Shown here in pieces: positions 37,678 to 47,390 of a DNA stretch of 64,000 nt. This DNA is from Pseudomonas luteola NBRC 103146 (GTDB lineage: Bacteria > Pseudomonadota > Gammaproteobacteria > Pseudomonadales > Pseudomonadaceae), in assembly GCF_002091675.1 (NCBI RefSeq), contig NZ_BDAE01000013.1:82085-146084 (forward strand), read 5' to 3'. Position numbers and translations under genes: made by a program. The first letter of the stretch is position 1. Every line of letters starts with the position of its first letter. The notes beneath the pieces are model-generated. The model was not told where the DNA came from. It saw only the letters and a list, made by a program, of their open reading frames with translations, and ran no database searches.

Positions 37678-37693
37678 TGCAGCGAGCATGCCA
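37678..37693 (-). promoter_or_regulatory. Sigma54-type promoter of the ethanolamine operon
   Basis: On the minus strand TGGCATGCTCGCTGCA, against consensus TGGCACG-N4-TTGCW: two mismatches, with the essential GG-N10-GC kept. The predicted start is near 37667, 26 nt before the permease ATG. Reported RpoN control of this operon in PAO1 supports it. Confidence 0.6.
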
Positions 37694-37867
37694 GCCTGTT
37701 ATTGGCTTTTTGGCGGCTTTCTAACACCATAGCTGCCCAAACGTAGGGCGCCAGCCAAAAAGTGACTCTTTGTTTTGGTGCATGGGTGTAGCAGACAAGC
37801 AATCCTTTTGCCGGGAAATGGCTTTCTGCGACAATAGGGCTTCCCTGGATTCATATGTGAGAGTGCC

Positions 37868-38566
37868 ATGCCTGCTTGCCAGACACCGATTATTGTCGCC
37901 CTGGATTTTCCTACTGCCGAGGGTGCCCTGGCGTTGGCGGATCAGCTCGATCCGGCGCAGTGCCGCGTCAAAGTGGGCAAAGAGCTGTTTACTTCCCACG
38001 GCAGACCTGTCATCGAAGCGCTGCATGCCAAGGGCTTCGAGGTCTTTCTGGATCTCAAATTTCATGACATTCCCAATACCACAGCCATGGCCGTCAAGGC
38101 TGCTGCCGAGCAGGGCGTCTGGATGGTGAACGTCCATTGCTCGGGCGGTTTGCGTATGATGACAGCCTGCCGGGAGACGCTCGACACCCTTTCCGGTCCC
38201 AAGCCACTGCTTATTGGCGTGACGGTGCTGACCAGCATGGAGCGCGAAGACCTGGCAGGTATCGGTCTGGACATCGACCCCAAGGAGCAGGTCCTGCGTC
38301 TGGCCGGATTGGCTGAGCGCGCTGGCATGGACGGGCTGGTATGTTCGGCTCAGGAAGCCTCTTCGCTCAAGGCTGCTCACCCCAGCCTGCAGCTGGTCAC
38401 TCCGGGTATTCGCCCGGCAGGCAGTGCGTTGGATGATCAGCGTCGTATTCTTACGCCTCGTGAGGCGCTGGACGCCGGATCCGATTATCTGGTGATCGGC
38501 CGCCCCATCAGCCGCGCCAGTGAACCCGCGGCGGCATTGACGGCTATCCTGGCTGATCTACGCTGA
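37868..38566 (+). CDS. pyrF: Orotidine 5'-phosphate decarboxylase
   Basis: 232 residues. It converts OMP to UMP, the last step of pyrimidine synthesis. The catalytic [10 protein letters not shown] motif (Lys and two Asp) is at about residues 60-69, the N-terminus [10 protein letters not shown] at 7-16, and the phosphate-binding VTPGIRP and VIGRPI near the C-terminus. In PAO1 pyrF also precedes the moxR-DUF58-tgpA cluster, so the PAO1-like order resumes here. Confidence 0.97.
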   Translation: MPACQTPIIVALDFPTAEGALALADQLDPAQCRVKVGKELFTSHGRPVIEALHAKGFEVFLDLKFHDIPNTTAMAVKAAAEQGVWMVNVHCSGGLRMMTACRETLDTLSGPKPLLIGVTVLTSMEREDLAGIGLDIDPKEQVLRLAGLAERAGMDGLVCSAQEASSLKAAHPSLQLVTPGIRPAGSALDDQRRILTPREALDAGSDYLVIGRPISRASEPAAALTAILADLR

Positions 38567-38692
38567 AATCAGGAGATGCTCGCATGGCTCGCTCTAGCAT
38601 GAGCGTTGCCTGCGAGCGTCACAAAAGATTTCAAGCCCTGTTCTTCGCTTGTACGGTTCAAGTAGCATCGGGCTGTTCAAAAGGAGAACGTA

Positions 38693-39610
38693 ATGCACGC
38701 GCAACTGGAAACCTGTCTCCAAGCAGTCGACAGGGTCCTGCTCGGCAAGGACAAGCAAGTCCGCCTGGCCATGACCTGCCTGCTCGCCAAAGGTCACTTA
38801 CTGATTGAAGACTTGCCCGGTATGGGCAAGACCACGCTGAGCCATGCCCTGGCCAAGGTGCTTGGCCTTTCGTTTCAACGTATTCAGTTCACCTCCGATC
38901 TGTTGCCTGGCGACATTCTGGGTACCTCTGTCTTTGACAAGGACACTGGGCAGTTCGTCTTTCACCAGGGCCCGGTTTTTACCGAATTGTTGTTGGCCGA
39001 CGAAATCAACCGGGCAACGCCAAAAAGCCAGAGTGCGCTACTGGAGGCAATGGAGGAGGGGCAGGTCACTATTGAGGGTGCGACTCGTCCGCTACCGGAG
39101 CCGTTCTTTGTCATCGCGACCCAGAACCCTGTTTCCCAGGGGGGAACGTTTGCACTGCCCGAGTCCCAGCTGGATCGCTTTTTGATGCGGCTTTCGCTGG
39201 GCTATCCAGGCCGCGCAGCCGAGCGAGCATTGCTGTTGGGTGGGTCGGGTAGAGATCAGCTTCCCAGACTGGAACCCCTGCTGGATCATCGGCAGCTGGC
39301 CGCTATCCAGAACGAAGTGCCCAATATCCATGCCAGCGATGCGGTGGTGGACTATGTGCTGCGTCTGGTCGAAGCAACCCGTACGCAACCTAACTTTGCC
39401 CTTGGTCTCTCACCAAGAGGCAGTCTGGCGCTACTGGGTGCCGCCCGCGCCTGGGCGCTGTTGGACGGTCGTGACTATGTGATCCCTGAAGATGTTCAGG
39501 TTGTACTGCCTGCCGTAGCCGGGCATCGTCTGCGGGATCAGGCTGATCCTGCCGGTCATGGGGGAGGGGCGCTGGTCCAGTGGCTACTCCGTGAAGTCCC
39601 GGCACTCTGA
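38693..39610 (+). CDS. MoxR-family AAA+ ATPase
   Basis: 305 residues. Walker A in EDLPGMGKTTLSHALA at about 40-50, Walker B LLLADEINRATPKSQSALLEAMEE (cited as LLLADEINRATP), sensor 1 ATQNP, and the C-terminal lid. MoxR ATPases act as chaperone-like remodellers for the DUF58/VWA partners encoded beside them. Here it is the first gene of the moxR-DUF58-tgpA unit, and the DUF58 gene starts 5 nt after its stop. Good Shine-Dalgarno (AAGGAG). Confidence 0.94.
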   Translation: MHAQLETCLQAVDRVLLGKDKQVRLAMTCLLAKGHLLIEDLPGMGKTTLSHALAKVLGLSFQRIQFTSDLLPGDILGTSVFDKDTGQFVFHQGPVFTELLLADEINRATPKSQSALLEAMEEGQVTIEGATRPLPEPFFVIATQNPVSQGGTFALPESQLDRFLMRLSLGYPGRAAERALLLGGSGRDQLPRLEPLLDHRQLAAIQNEVPNIHASDAVVDYVLRLVEATRTQPNFALGLSPRGSLALLGAARAWALLDGRDYVIPEDVQVVLPAVAGHRLRDQADPAGHGGGALVQWLLREVPAL

Positions 39611-39615
39611 CGCTT

Positions 39616-40572
39616 ATGAAGGCAGGTTCTTTCCGTCGTCAGTGGGGCGCCTGGCTCGATCGACGCATACCCGCTGCGCCATCCATGGTATTGCACCAGA
39701 AGCGCATTTTTATCCTTCCCACCCGCCAGGGCACAGCGTTTGGCGTTGCGTTGATTTTGATGCTGCTTGCAGCCATCAACTACCAGAACAGCTTGGCGTA
39801 CGGCCTGACGTTTCTGCTGTTTTCGGTTGGGATCGTCACCATCCTGCATACCTATCGAAATCTGGCGGGGCTGCGGTTGACGGCAGCTGGGTCAGCGCCG
39901 GCGTTCGTCGACGAGCCCGTGCGGTTTCGGGTGCGTCTGGACGATGAAGGGCGCGCTCATCAGGCCATTGCAATCGGGTGGGGTAAGGACACGCTTCAAT
40001 ACACCGATGTCGAAGCAGGTAGCGCCAGTGAGTTGGACCTCTTCCTGACACCCGTGAGGCGGGGATGGTTGAGGCCCGGCAGGCTGCGGGTAGAAAGCCG
40101 ATTTCCGCTGGGGCTGATGGTGGCATGGAGCTGGCTTGATCTGGAGCAGAAAGCCTTGATCTACCCAAAACCGATACCGGGTGATTTGCTGTTGCCGGCG
40201 GGTCTTGACGCAGACGCTGACGAAGGTGCCCGCACTCAAGGGCAGGGTGCTGATGATTTTCTGGGACTCAGACCTTACCAACCAGGGGACTCACGTCGCC
40301 GGCTGGACTGGAAAGCGTACTCGCGTGGACAGGGCCTATTGGTCCGGGATTTCGCCATGCTGACAGGCAGTGATTTATGGCTCGACTTTTCTGTATTGGA
40401 CGGAGATGTCGAAGCACGACTATCCCAACTGTGCCACTGGGTTCTGGTTTGCTCCACCAAGCAGCAACGGTTTGGGCTGCGCTTACCAGGAACCGTGCTG
40501 GGTCCTGATACCGGTGAGGCACATCAGTCGGCATCGCTCAAGGCACTGGCTCTGTTCGGGCAGCCCTCATGA
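39616..40572 (+). CDS. DUF58 family protein
   Basis: 318 residues. Two hydrophobic helices close to the N-terminus at about 36-76, then a beta-rich part and the DUF58 signature LRPYQPGDSRRRLDWKAYSR near residue 217-236, followed by a VWA-like acidic start (GSDLWLDFS). DUF58 proteins are partners of MoxR ATPases. The molecular role is unknown. Overlaps tgpA by 4 nt (ATGA), so it is tightly coupled. Confidence 0.9.
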   Translation: MKAGSFRRQWGAWLDRRIPAAPSMVLHQKRIFILPTRQGTAFGVALILMLLAAINYQNSLAYGLTFLLFSVGIVTILHTYRNLAGLRLTAAGSAPAFVDEPVRFRVRLDDEGRAHQAIAIGWGKDTLQYTDVEAGSASELDLFLTPVRRGWLRPGRLRVESRFPLGLMVAWSWLDLEQKALIYPKPIPGDLLLPAGLDADADEGARTQGQGADDFLGLRPYQPGDSRRRLDWKAYSRGQGLLVRDFAMLTGSDLWLDFSVLDGDVEARLSQLCHWVLVCSTKQQRFGLRLPGTVLGPDTGEAHQSASLKALALFGQPS

Positions 40573-42572
40573 CAGCCGCTCAACCTATCCCCCGTATCGC
40601 ACTGACTTGGTTGCTGGTTGCCCAAGCATTAGTCATTGCGCCCCACTTGTTCCATCTGCCGTTCTGGATCGTCGGGCTGTGGCTGGGGTGCGCGTTCTGG
40701 CGTGTTCAGCAGTTTAGGATGAGGGCTCGGGCGCCTACCCGGATTGAAAAGGCCGGCTTGCTGATTGTAGCTGCCGCTAGTGTCTGGTTCGCCCAAGGTA
40801 CGGTGATCGGGCTGGACGGCGGAACCGCGCTGCTCATCTCAATGTTTGTGCTCAAGCTGGTCGAAATGAACACAAGGCGGGATGCCTTGGTAGTGATCTT
40901 TCTGGGCTTTTTTGCGGTTGTCATTGCTTACCTGTTTGACGACAGCTTTCTTGCCGCCTTGTATAGCCTGTTGCCCATCTCTACGCTGCTAGCGGCGCTC
41001 ATTGGCCTCCAACAGAGCGGCATGGCGCATCGGCCATGGCCTACCTACAGGCTGGCCGGAAGTCTGGTGCTTCAGGCACTGCCACTCATGCTCGTGTTGT
41101 TTCTCTTCTTTCCACGCGTGGGACCGTTGTGGTCAATGCCACAATCGGGTGACAAGGCCGTAACGGGGCTTTCGGACAATATCGCTCCCGGCGAGATTGC
41201 CGAACTTTCCCAATCTGCCGAGCGGGCATTTCGAGTCAGCTTCGAAGGGACGCCTCCGCTACGCAATACGCTTTACTGGAGAGCAGTAACTTTCGAGCGC
41301 TTCGATGGCCAGCGCTGGTCGGTCAGCCAGGAAACTGCCTACAGCACCGTCCCACAATGGCAACCGGCTGGCGTTGCTATTCACTACACGGTGGTTATGG
41401 AGCCGAGCCAGAAGCCTTGGCTGTTTGCGCTAGACGTGCCGCAAACCAATCAGAGTGACGTCAGGCTGGTCGGAGATTTCCACCTGCAACGCCGAAGACC
41501 CGTTGATACACCTTTGATGTACGAAGCGACATCATGGCCGCAAGTGATACGCGAGGAAGCTATAAATCCGGCCAACTCACGGCGCGCACTGCAACTACCT
41601 ACCAACAACGACCTGCAAGCGCGTGCCTGGATTAAAGATCTGCAGCAGCGCTATCCCGAGCCTCAGGCATTGGCAGAGGCGATACTGCGCTATTTTCGTG
41701 AGGAGCCTTTTATTTACACCCTCAAACCGCCAGTCGGGGGGACGAATGCTATCGATGCCTTTCTCTTTGAGCATCGTCGTGGCTTTTGCGCCCATTATGC
41801 TGGTGCGATGACATTTCTCCTGCGTGTCGCCGGTATCCCTGCACGTATGGTGGCGGGTTATCAGGGAGGAGAGTACAACCAGGCAGGCAATTACTTGACG
41901 GTCCATCAATTTGATGCACACGCCTGGGTAGAGTACTGGGTTTCCGGAAAAGGCTGGGTAAGCGCCGACCCTACGGCCCAAGTCGCGCCCGAGCGGGTAG
42001 AGCGTGGCCTTGAGGATGCGTTGTCAAGTGCACGAGGTGAAGGTGCTTTTCTAGAGTCGTCACCCTTCTCACCGATGCGCTATCGACAACTCGCCTGGCT
42101 TAACGAAGCCCGGATGGCATGGGACAGGCTCAACTATGGCTGGCAACGCTGGGTTCTAAATTATCAGGCTGAGACGCAAGGCGACCTGCTGCGGAATTGG
42201 TTTGGCAAGGTCGATAGTGCCACGTTTGTTGCGACGCTTGTTGGCGGTGGGGGATTGTTGATGGGGCTATTGGCGGTATGGCTGCTCAAACCCTGGAAAC
42301 AGGAAACTGACCCACAAACACGGCTATTCAATCAGTTCGAGCGAGTGGTAAGGCGCTACGGATTGACTCGTGAGAAAGCTGAAACCGTCCGTCATTTCAT
42401 GCAGCGTACTATTCAACGACTCCCTCACCAGCAAGACGAAATTGAAGCGTTCTGCCTGACCTTCGAACGCCAGCGCTACAGCCGCGAAACTGTGGATGAA
42501 CATCTTCTTAAAGCGCAGCTAAAGGCTTTGAAAAACGCTCTAAGAACATCAAAAAGCACTGATCAGGCCTAG
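40569..42572 (+). CDS. tgpA: Membrane transglutaminase-like protein TgpA
   Basis: 667 residues. Six or so N-terminal membrane helices (DUF3488, about 10-190), a periplasmic transglutaminase-like core with the catalytic triad visible (Cys in RRGFCAHYAGAMTF, His in DAHAWVEYW, Asp in SADPTAQV), one C-terminal helix (about 555-575) and a cytosolic tail (DUF4129-like). The P. aeruginosa homologue is essential or nearly so, and is encoded in the same moxR-DUF58-tgpA order. The natural substrate is unknown; cell-wall-related work is usually suggested. Confidence 0.93.
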   Translation: MTAAQPIPRIALTWLLVAQALVIAPHLFHLPFWIVGLWLGCAFWRVQQFRMRARAPTRIEKAGLLIVAAASVWFAQGTVIGLDGGTALLISMFVLKLVEMNTRRDALVVIFLGFFAVVIAYLFDDSFLAALYSLLPISTLLAALIGLQQSGMAHRPWPTYRLAGSLVLQALPLMLVLFLFFPRVGPLWSMPQSGDKAVTGLSDNIAPGEIAELSQSAERAFRVSFEGTPPLRNTLYWRAVTFERFDGQRWSVSQETAYSTVPQWQPAGVAIHYTVVMEPSQKPWLFALDVPQTNQSDVRLVGDFHLQRRRPVDTPLMYEATSWPQVIREEAINPANSRRALQLPTNNDLQARAWIKDLQQRYPEPQALAEAILRYFREEPFIYTLKPPVGGTNAIDAFLFEHRRGFCAHYAGAMTFLLRVAGIPARMVAGYQGGEYNQAGNYLTVHQFDAHAWVEYWVSGKGWVSADPTAQVAPERVERGLEDALSSARGEGAFLESSPFSPMRYRQLAWLNEARMAWDRLNYGWQRWVLNYQAETQGDLLRNWFGKVDSATFVATLVGGGGLLMGLLAVWLLKPWKQETDPQTRLFNQFERVVRRYGLTREKAETVRHFMQRTIQRLPHQQDEIEAFCLTFERQRYSRETVDEHLLKAQLKALKNALRTSKSTDQA

Positions 42573-42585
42573 AGAGAGCGCTCGA

Positions 42586-42795
42586 TCAGCTGACGAAAAG
42601 CGAGTGGGACTTCTTGCTCGGCTCGTGAAACTGGATCGCCATTGCCGCTACGATACCTACGACGCCCACTGCAACACTCGTAAGACTATGGCACAGCAGG
42701 CCGCTGGTAACAGTCAGCGCAGACAGACTGACAAGCGGGACCGACAACATCAGTGTCGTATCGCGTGAGGAGGCCCGATTCATCATATGGCGCAT
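42586..42795 (-). CDS. Small membrane protein, unknown
   Basis: 69 residues with AGGAG 8 nt before the ATG. Two hydrophobic stretches (about 15-34 and 37-55) separated by a short polar turn, then a charged tail (QFHEPSKKSHSLFVS). I do not recognise a family. It is convergent with tgpA, 13 nt from its stop, and lies downstream of the chemoreceptor gene's neighbourhood without sharing its promoter. A real small gene is likely from the ribosome site and composition. Confidence 0.55.
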   Translation of the reverse strand: MRHMMNRASSRDTTLMLSVPLVSLSALTVTSGLLCHSLTSVAVGVVGIVAAMAIQFHEPSKKSHSLFVS

Positions 42796-42890
42796 GATTG
42801 CACTCCTGTTAATTGATACACTTACTGTAAGGGCTTTGATAATGTGGTCGCGAATCGTTCCTCACTATCAAAGCCATAGATTGCTTGTGC

Positions 42891-44390
42891 TTAAAGCTTG
42901 AGCTGTTGGATGGCCCTGTTCAGGTCGCCCGCCAATGCGGCCAGCTCCTGACTGGTTGCCGATGCATCGGATGTCTGCCGTACAGTATGCTCGGTAACGT
43001 CTCGTATACCGACCACTGAGCGGCTCATTTCCTCTGCTACGTGAGACTGCTGCTCGGCGGCAACCGCAATCTGCGTGTTGCTGTCGCGCATCTGCGCCAC
43101 GGCTCCAGCAATCGCCGCCAAGGCCTGTCCGGCTTCGGCAGCTTCTTCAACACATCCATCTGCTTTGATCGAACTTTCATTCATGAATTCAACCGCATCG
43201 CGCGTTCCTGCCTGAAGCGTTGCAATCATCTGAGTGATTTCGTTGGTTGAATCCTGTACACGCTGTGCCAGATTACGGACCTCGTCAGCCACGACGGCAA
43301 ACCCGCGGCCCATTTCGCCCGCGCGAGCTGCTTCAATGGCGGCATTGAGTGCCAGCAGGTTGGTCTGTTCGGCAATACCATGAATGACACTGACGACGCT
43401 GCTGATTTTCTGGCTGTTGTCAGCCAGATGCTGGATCATTTCAGCCGTCTGCTGAACGCCCTGGGAAAGTCCGGAGATCGACTGGCTGACGCGCTCGACT
43501 ACGGCCTGTCCGGCACCGGCTAAACGATCGGCTTCCTTGGATTGATCCCGAGTGTCGGCGGTGTGCTGGGCGATGTGATGGACCGTTGCAGACATCTCAT
43601 TGATGGCTGTTGCCGTCTGGTCCGTTTCGCTCTGCTGATTCAACATGCCGCGCTGTACTTCCCGCATCGTGCTGGCCAGACGTGCTGCGCCCTCATCCAG
43701 TCGAGTGGCAGTCTCGGTCACCGTCATGACAATACGTTGATAGCCCCCCTGCATTGCATTGAACGCGTTGGCCATCTGGCCGACTTCGTCACGGCTGTTG
43801 AGCGGTACTCGTGCCGACAGGTCACCGCTGCGCTCTACGTGCAACATGACATCCTTGAGTGTATGCAGGTTGGTCAGAATGAAACGGATCAGAAGCTGAG
43901 AGGCGCACAGTAGTGCCAGCATCAGCACGAAAACGGCCACACCGTATTCGAAAGCGCGATGCATGAAGACCTCGCCAAAGCTCACCCGCTCTACGGTTAT
44001 GGCAAACGGCTGACCATCGGAGGTCTGGGCAACCCAGGCTCCTGCCAGCGCTTCGCTGCGCTCCAGTTCCACCCAGTCCCGCTTTCCACTCAGCGAGACT
44101 GCATCGACTCCAAGACGCGCTAGCGCAGCGGTATCGTTGAGTTTCACCGCTGTGTCTGTAACCGGGAATTGAGCAGCCGCTAACGTCGATAGATGGCTGG
44201 CTTCCAGTCTGGCAGCGTTCTGGCCGGCATCAAGGCGGGCATTCTGCTCAAGATGCATGGCAAACAAGACCAGTAACAACGTCGTAAAGAAAGCAACGGC
44301 GTTGACGGCCCAGAATTTGTACTTCAGGGAAATGTCTCGAATCCAACCACTCATGGAATGTTGTGTCCGTAACGGGAGTTTTTCCAGCAT
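42891..44390 (-). CDS. Methyl-accepting chemotaxis protein
   Basis: 499 residues. Membrane helix at about 27-47, a periplasmic domain of only about 95 residues, second helix about 142-165, HAMP (about 165-220), then the coiled-coil signalling domain with the hairpin tip [35 protein letters not shown]. The ligand is unknown; the small sensor domain does not look like a full Cache or 4-helix bundle. The start is uncertain: an ATG 36 nt further in (44354) is equally possible and closer to the PAO1 homologue. Monocistronic. Confidence 0.9.
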   Translation of the reverse strand: MLEKLPLRTQHSMSGWIRDISLKYKFWAVNAVAFFTTLLLVLFAMHLEQNARLDAGQNAARLEASHLSTLAAAQFPVTDTAVKLNDTAALARLGVDAVSLSGKRDWVELERSEALAGAWVAQTSDGQPFAITVERVSFGEVFMHRAFEYGVAVFVLMLALLCASQLLIRFILTNLHTLKDVMLHVERSGDLSARVPLNSRDEVGQMANAFNAMQGGYQRIVMTVTETATRLDEGAARLASTMREVQRGMLNQQSETDQTATAINEMSATVHHIAQHTADTRDQSKEADRLAGAGQAVVERVSQSISGLSQGVQQTAEMIQHLADNSQKISSVVSVIHGIAEQTNLLALNAAIEAARAGEMGRGFAVVADEVRNLAQRVQDSTNEITQMIATLQAGTRDAVEFMNESSIKADGCVEEAAEAGQALAAIAGAVAQMRDSNTQIAVAAEQQSHVAEEMSRSVVGIRDVTEHTVRQTSDASATSQELAALAGDLNRAIQQLKL

Positions 44391-44472
44391 AGAGCCGGAA
44401 CAAAATGTCGAAGCGGTCTACAGAGGCGACCGCTTCTTTCCACTCAGGTTAACGGCACAATAAAGAGCAGCT

Positions 44473-45297
44473 TTAGGTCGGATCTTCAAAACTCGCTTCA
44501 ATCACCGGCAGGTTGAAAAACTGCCGGGCTGTGACTGTGGTATGTGCGGCGAGGGCCTGAGGCGACTCGTGACGATGGCGAGCCACTTCATGCAGTACTT
44601 CAGTCAGGAATGCTGGTTCGTTATGCCCACTCTTGGGTTTGGGGCGTAGCGTGCGCGGTAGCAGATAAGGCGCGTCGCTTTCCAGCATCAGGCGGCCCAT
44701 GGGAATGTCATTCATCAGCGGATGAAGGTGTGTACCGCGACGCTCGTCACAAATCCAGCCGGTAATACCGATGTGCAGGTCCAGATCCAAGTATTGATAG
44801 AGGGCCTGTTTTTCGCCGGTAAAGCAGTGCACGACAGCCGCGGGAAGCTTGTCGCGAAAATCGCGTATAATGGCCAGCAGACGTTCGCTGGCGTCTCGTT
44901 CATGCAGGAAGACCGGAAGTTGTAGTTCAACGGCTATGGCCAGTTGTTCTTCAAGCGCTTTCTCTTGCACGGAGCGGGGAGCAATGTCGCGGTTGAAGTC
45001 CAGCCCGCATTCTCCAAGAGCACGTACTTTCTGCTCTTTTGCCAGCGCCTTGAGGCTGTTACCTGTCGTGGCGGTCCAGCTTGCTGCTTCGTGTGGATGA
45101 ATGCCGGCTGTTGTAAACAGCGTGTTCGAGTCATCCAGCGTGCGGCAAAGTTCTAGCGCAGCCTCGCTTTCAGCAAGGCTTGTGCCGGTCAGTACCATTT
45201 GAACGACACCCGCTGTACGCGCTCGCTCAATAACGGCTTCGGCTTCTCGCGCCAGGCTGGGATGAGTCAGATTGACGCCGATGTCGATCAGTTGCAT
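44473..45297 (-). CDS. tatD: TatD-family deoxyribonuclease, TatD proper
   Basis: 274 residues. The N-terminus ([18 protein letters not shown]) and [24 protein letters not shown] match E. coli TatD itself rather than YcfH. Metal-ligand motifs: [16 protein letters not shown] (Glu), [15 protein letters not shown] and ESDAPYL. A magnesium-dependent 3'-5' exonuclease with a role in DNA repair during oxidative stress in E. coli. A paralogue of YcfH type is at 20828-21613. Divergent from mltF2. Confidence 0.93.
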   Translation of the reverse strand: MQLIDIGVNLTHPSLAREAEAVIERARTAGVVQMVLTGTSLAESEAALELCRTLDDSNTLFTTAGIHPHEAASWTATTGNSLKALAKEQKVRALGECGLDFNRDIAPRSVQEKALEEQLAIAVELQLPVFLHERDASERLLAIIRDFRDKLPAAVVHCFTGEKQALYQYLDLDLHIGITGWICDERRGTHLHPLMNDIPMGRLMLESDAPYLLPRTLRPKPKSGHNEPAFLTEVLHEVARHRHESPQALAAHTTVTARQFFNLPVIEASFEDPT

Positions 45298-45471
45298 GAG
45301 AAATACCTAATAAACGGTGGCCAGCTGAGTATCAGTCTGTCCATTTAATAAAAAAGTCGATCATGAACAGGATTATGTCGGTGTTCATGGGTAGTTCGGC
45401 TTCCATTGCCTCCTGGAAAGGGAGGGCGTCGTTGCGCCTTGTCTTGCGCTTGGCCAACCATGGAGAACCGG

Positions 45472-46893
45472 ATGGCGCGTCATCTTATTGTTGTGTGTTG
45501 TCTGCTGTTGTTGTCACCTTTTCCTGCCCAGGCACGGGTCGGAAGTACAGAGCACTGGAAGCAGGAGAAGACCGTACGTGACCTGTCTGCGATTCGAACG
45601 GCAGGCGTGCTGCGTGTCCTGGTCAATCAGAACCGTAACAGCTCCGGCGAACTGGACGGCAAGCCCATCGGCATAGAGTACCGTCGTCTTGATGCCTTCG
45701 AGCAGTATCTCAACGCCAAGGGCAAAAAGGCTCAGCCGCTCAAGGTTGTTTTCATCCCAAAGCCTAAAGAGGAATTACTGGCTGCGCTAGAGCGGGGTGA
45801 GGGTGATATTGCTGCTCCGGGTGAGCTATTTTCGGGGCCTATCGGGACCAAGATCATACGCAGCCATCCACTGATGACCAATACGCCACTTGTAGTCGTC
45901 AGCCGATCAGGACAGCGTCGCTATACTCGTCTGGATCAGCTGTCTGGTCGCCAGCTCACTCTGCCAGCCGGTAGCGCAGCCGAGCCCGCGTTGCGCGAGC
46001 TGAATGCGCAACTGGCTAAGCGTAAGCTCAAGCCCATCGAGCTTGAGCGGGTTGACTCCAGCCTGGGTGTTGAGGATGTGCTGGAAATGGTTTCCGCTGG
46101 AATCTTCTCCCTTACGGTCGTTGAACAGCCCATTGCAGACCGCTGGGCCAAGGTCTTGCCCAAGCTTCATGTAGAGCGGCGGCTAGTAGTGGCCAAGCAG
46201 CAGGACATGACTTGGTTTGTCCGGCGCGATACCCCTGAACTGCGTAAAGCGGTGAATGGCTTTCTGGCTGAACATCGTATGCCGACCGGCAGCGATGTGG
46301 CGTTTCAAAAGGCCTACAAAGGCAGTTCCAAGGTCCGGAATCCGTTAGGTGCAGACGATCACCAACGGCTTACCGAAGTTCGTCCGGTCCTGAAGCGATA
46401 CGCGAACACTTACAATCTAGATTGGCTAACCCTGGCGGCTATGGCTTACAAGGAATCAGGTCTGGATGGCGCTGCCAAGGGTAGCGGTGGCGCAACAGGG
46501 CTGATGCAGATCACACCATCGGCGGCCCGAAGCGTTGGGGTCAAGAATATTCGCACGGTTGACGGCAATGTGCAGGCTGCTGCTCGCTACATGGCAAAGC
46601 TGCGCCGCCAATTCTTTTCAAGCCGCACGCTGGATGAGCGTGAGCGTCGGGCTTTTGTTCTCGCAGCTTACAACCTGGGACCAGAGCGGGTTCAGCGGCT
46701 GCGGACCGAAGCGAAGCGACAGGGGCTTAACCCTAACAAGTGGTTCTTTCAGGTCGAGCGAATTGCCTCTGAAAAATATGGGATGGGCGTCGTCAATTAC
46801 GTCAGCAGCGTCAATAAATACTATCTGGCGTATGCCCGCGAGCGTGACCGGCTGGAAGAGGGCAAGCGCAGCATCCGTATTACCAGTCGTTAA
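45472..46893 (+). CDS. Membrane-bound lytic transglycosylase F (MltF2-like)
   Basis: 473 residues. Signal peptide at about 1-21 (LIVVCCLLLLSPFPAQA). A solute-binding-protein-like domain spans about 45-300 and an SLT lytic transglycosylase domain about 320-455, with the catalytic Glu in YKESGLDG and the following ATGLMQITPSAA and AAYNLGPERV motifs. It cleaves murein to 1,6-anhydro-muropeptides in the periplasm. Corresponds by place to P. aeruginosa MltF2. The start is the second of two close ATGs (GGAGA 5 nt upstream); longer forms are unlikely to carry the signal properly. Confidence 0.92.
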   Translation: MARHLIVVCCLLLLSPFPAQARVGSTEHWKQEKTVRDLSAIRTAGVLRVLVNQNRNSSGELDGKPIGIEYRRLDAFEQYLNAKGKKAQPLKVVFIPKPKEELLAALERGEGDIAAPGELFSGPIGTKIIRSHPLMTNTPLVVVSRSGQRRYTRLDQLSGRQLTLPAGSAAEPALRELNAQLAKRKLKPIELERVDSSLGVEDVLEMVSAGIFSLTVVEQPIADRWAKVLPKLHVERRLVVAKQQDMTWFVRRDTPELRKAVNGFLAEHRMPTGSDVAFQKAYKGSSKVRNPLGADDHQRLTEVRPVLKRYANTYNLDWLTLAAMAYKESGLDGAAKGSGGATGLMQITPSAARSVGVKNIRTVDGNVQAAARYMAKLRRQFFSSRTLDERERRAFVLAAYNLGPERVQRLRTEAKRQGLNPNKWFFQVERIASEKYGMGVVNYVSSVNKYYLAYARERDRLEEGKRSIRITSR

Positions 46894-46949
46894 TCCGGTT
46901 GGCAAACCGCCGTGCTTGACAGCATGAGTACCGCTTGCCTAGGATTCGA

Positions 46950-47390
46950 ATGCGCCGATTTAAACAGCAACTTGCGGGGCGCGAGTCTATCAAGACTCAA
47001 AAAATACCGCTAAAGCGCTGGCCGGTGATTGCCTCACCGCTGACCAGCGGGACTTATGAGGCGGATACCATCACCATGACCATTTCCCACTGCCAATTGC
47101 GCCTGACCTCCATTACTCACGGATCGCTCAGCTCGCATCCTTCCATTTTGCTTGGCGGACTGCATCAGCCCACACTGCTCCGGTATCTGGAAGGCTGGCC
47201 AAGGCGTTGGCCTGCTTCTCGCTCCTTCCAGATTCGCTTTGCCCAGCAACCCCAGGAGTTGAGCCAATTTGCCAAGGACATGTTTGACTTCGCCGTCATC
47301 GAAGCGCCTTCCAGGGAGCAGGTGGCTGCGGTCGTGCATGAATTGACACGGATCGCCCGGCAAGGCGTGATTACCCGGCGTCAGGGGTAA
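46950..47390 (+). CDS. Conserved hypothetical protein
   Basis: Up to 146 residues with an uncertain start: ATG at 46950 has no good Shine-Dalgarno, and an ATG at 47076 (MTISHCQLRL..., 104 residues) is an alternative. The second half is regular (SSHPSILLGGLHQPTLLRYL, RFAQQPQELSQFAKDMFDFA), soluble, with a basic C-terminus. No family recognised. Present at the corresponding place next to mltF2 in P. aeruginosa, as I recall. The last 10 nt overlap the 3' end of greB on the other strand. Confidence 0.6.
   Translation: MRRFKQQLAGRESIKTQKIPLKRWPVIASPLTSGTYEADTITMTISHCQLRLTSITHGSLSSHPSILLGGLHQPTLLRYLEGWPRRWPASRSFQIRFAQQPQELSQFAKDMFDFAVIEAPSREQVAAVVHELTRIARQGVITRRQG

Noticed and set aside
38584..38808. 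74-codon frame overlapping the moxR start
   Set aside because: It ends inside moxR in another phase and has shadow-like composition; moxR has the better ribosome site.
39558..39947. 129-codon frame across the moxR/DUF58 junction
   Set aside because: Out of phase with two strong genes that already explain the DNA.
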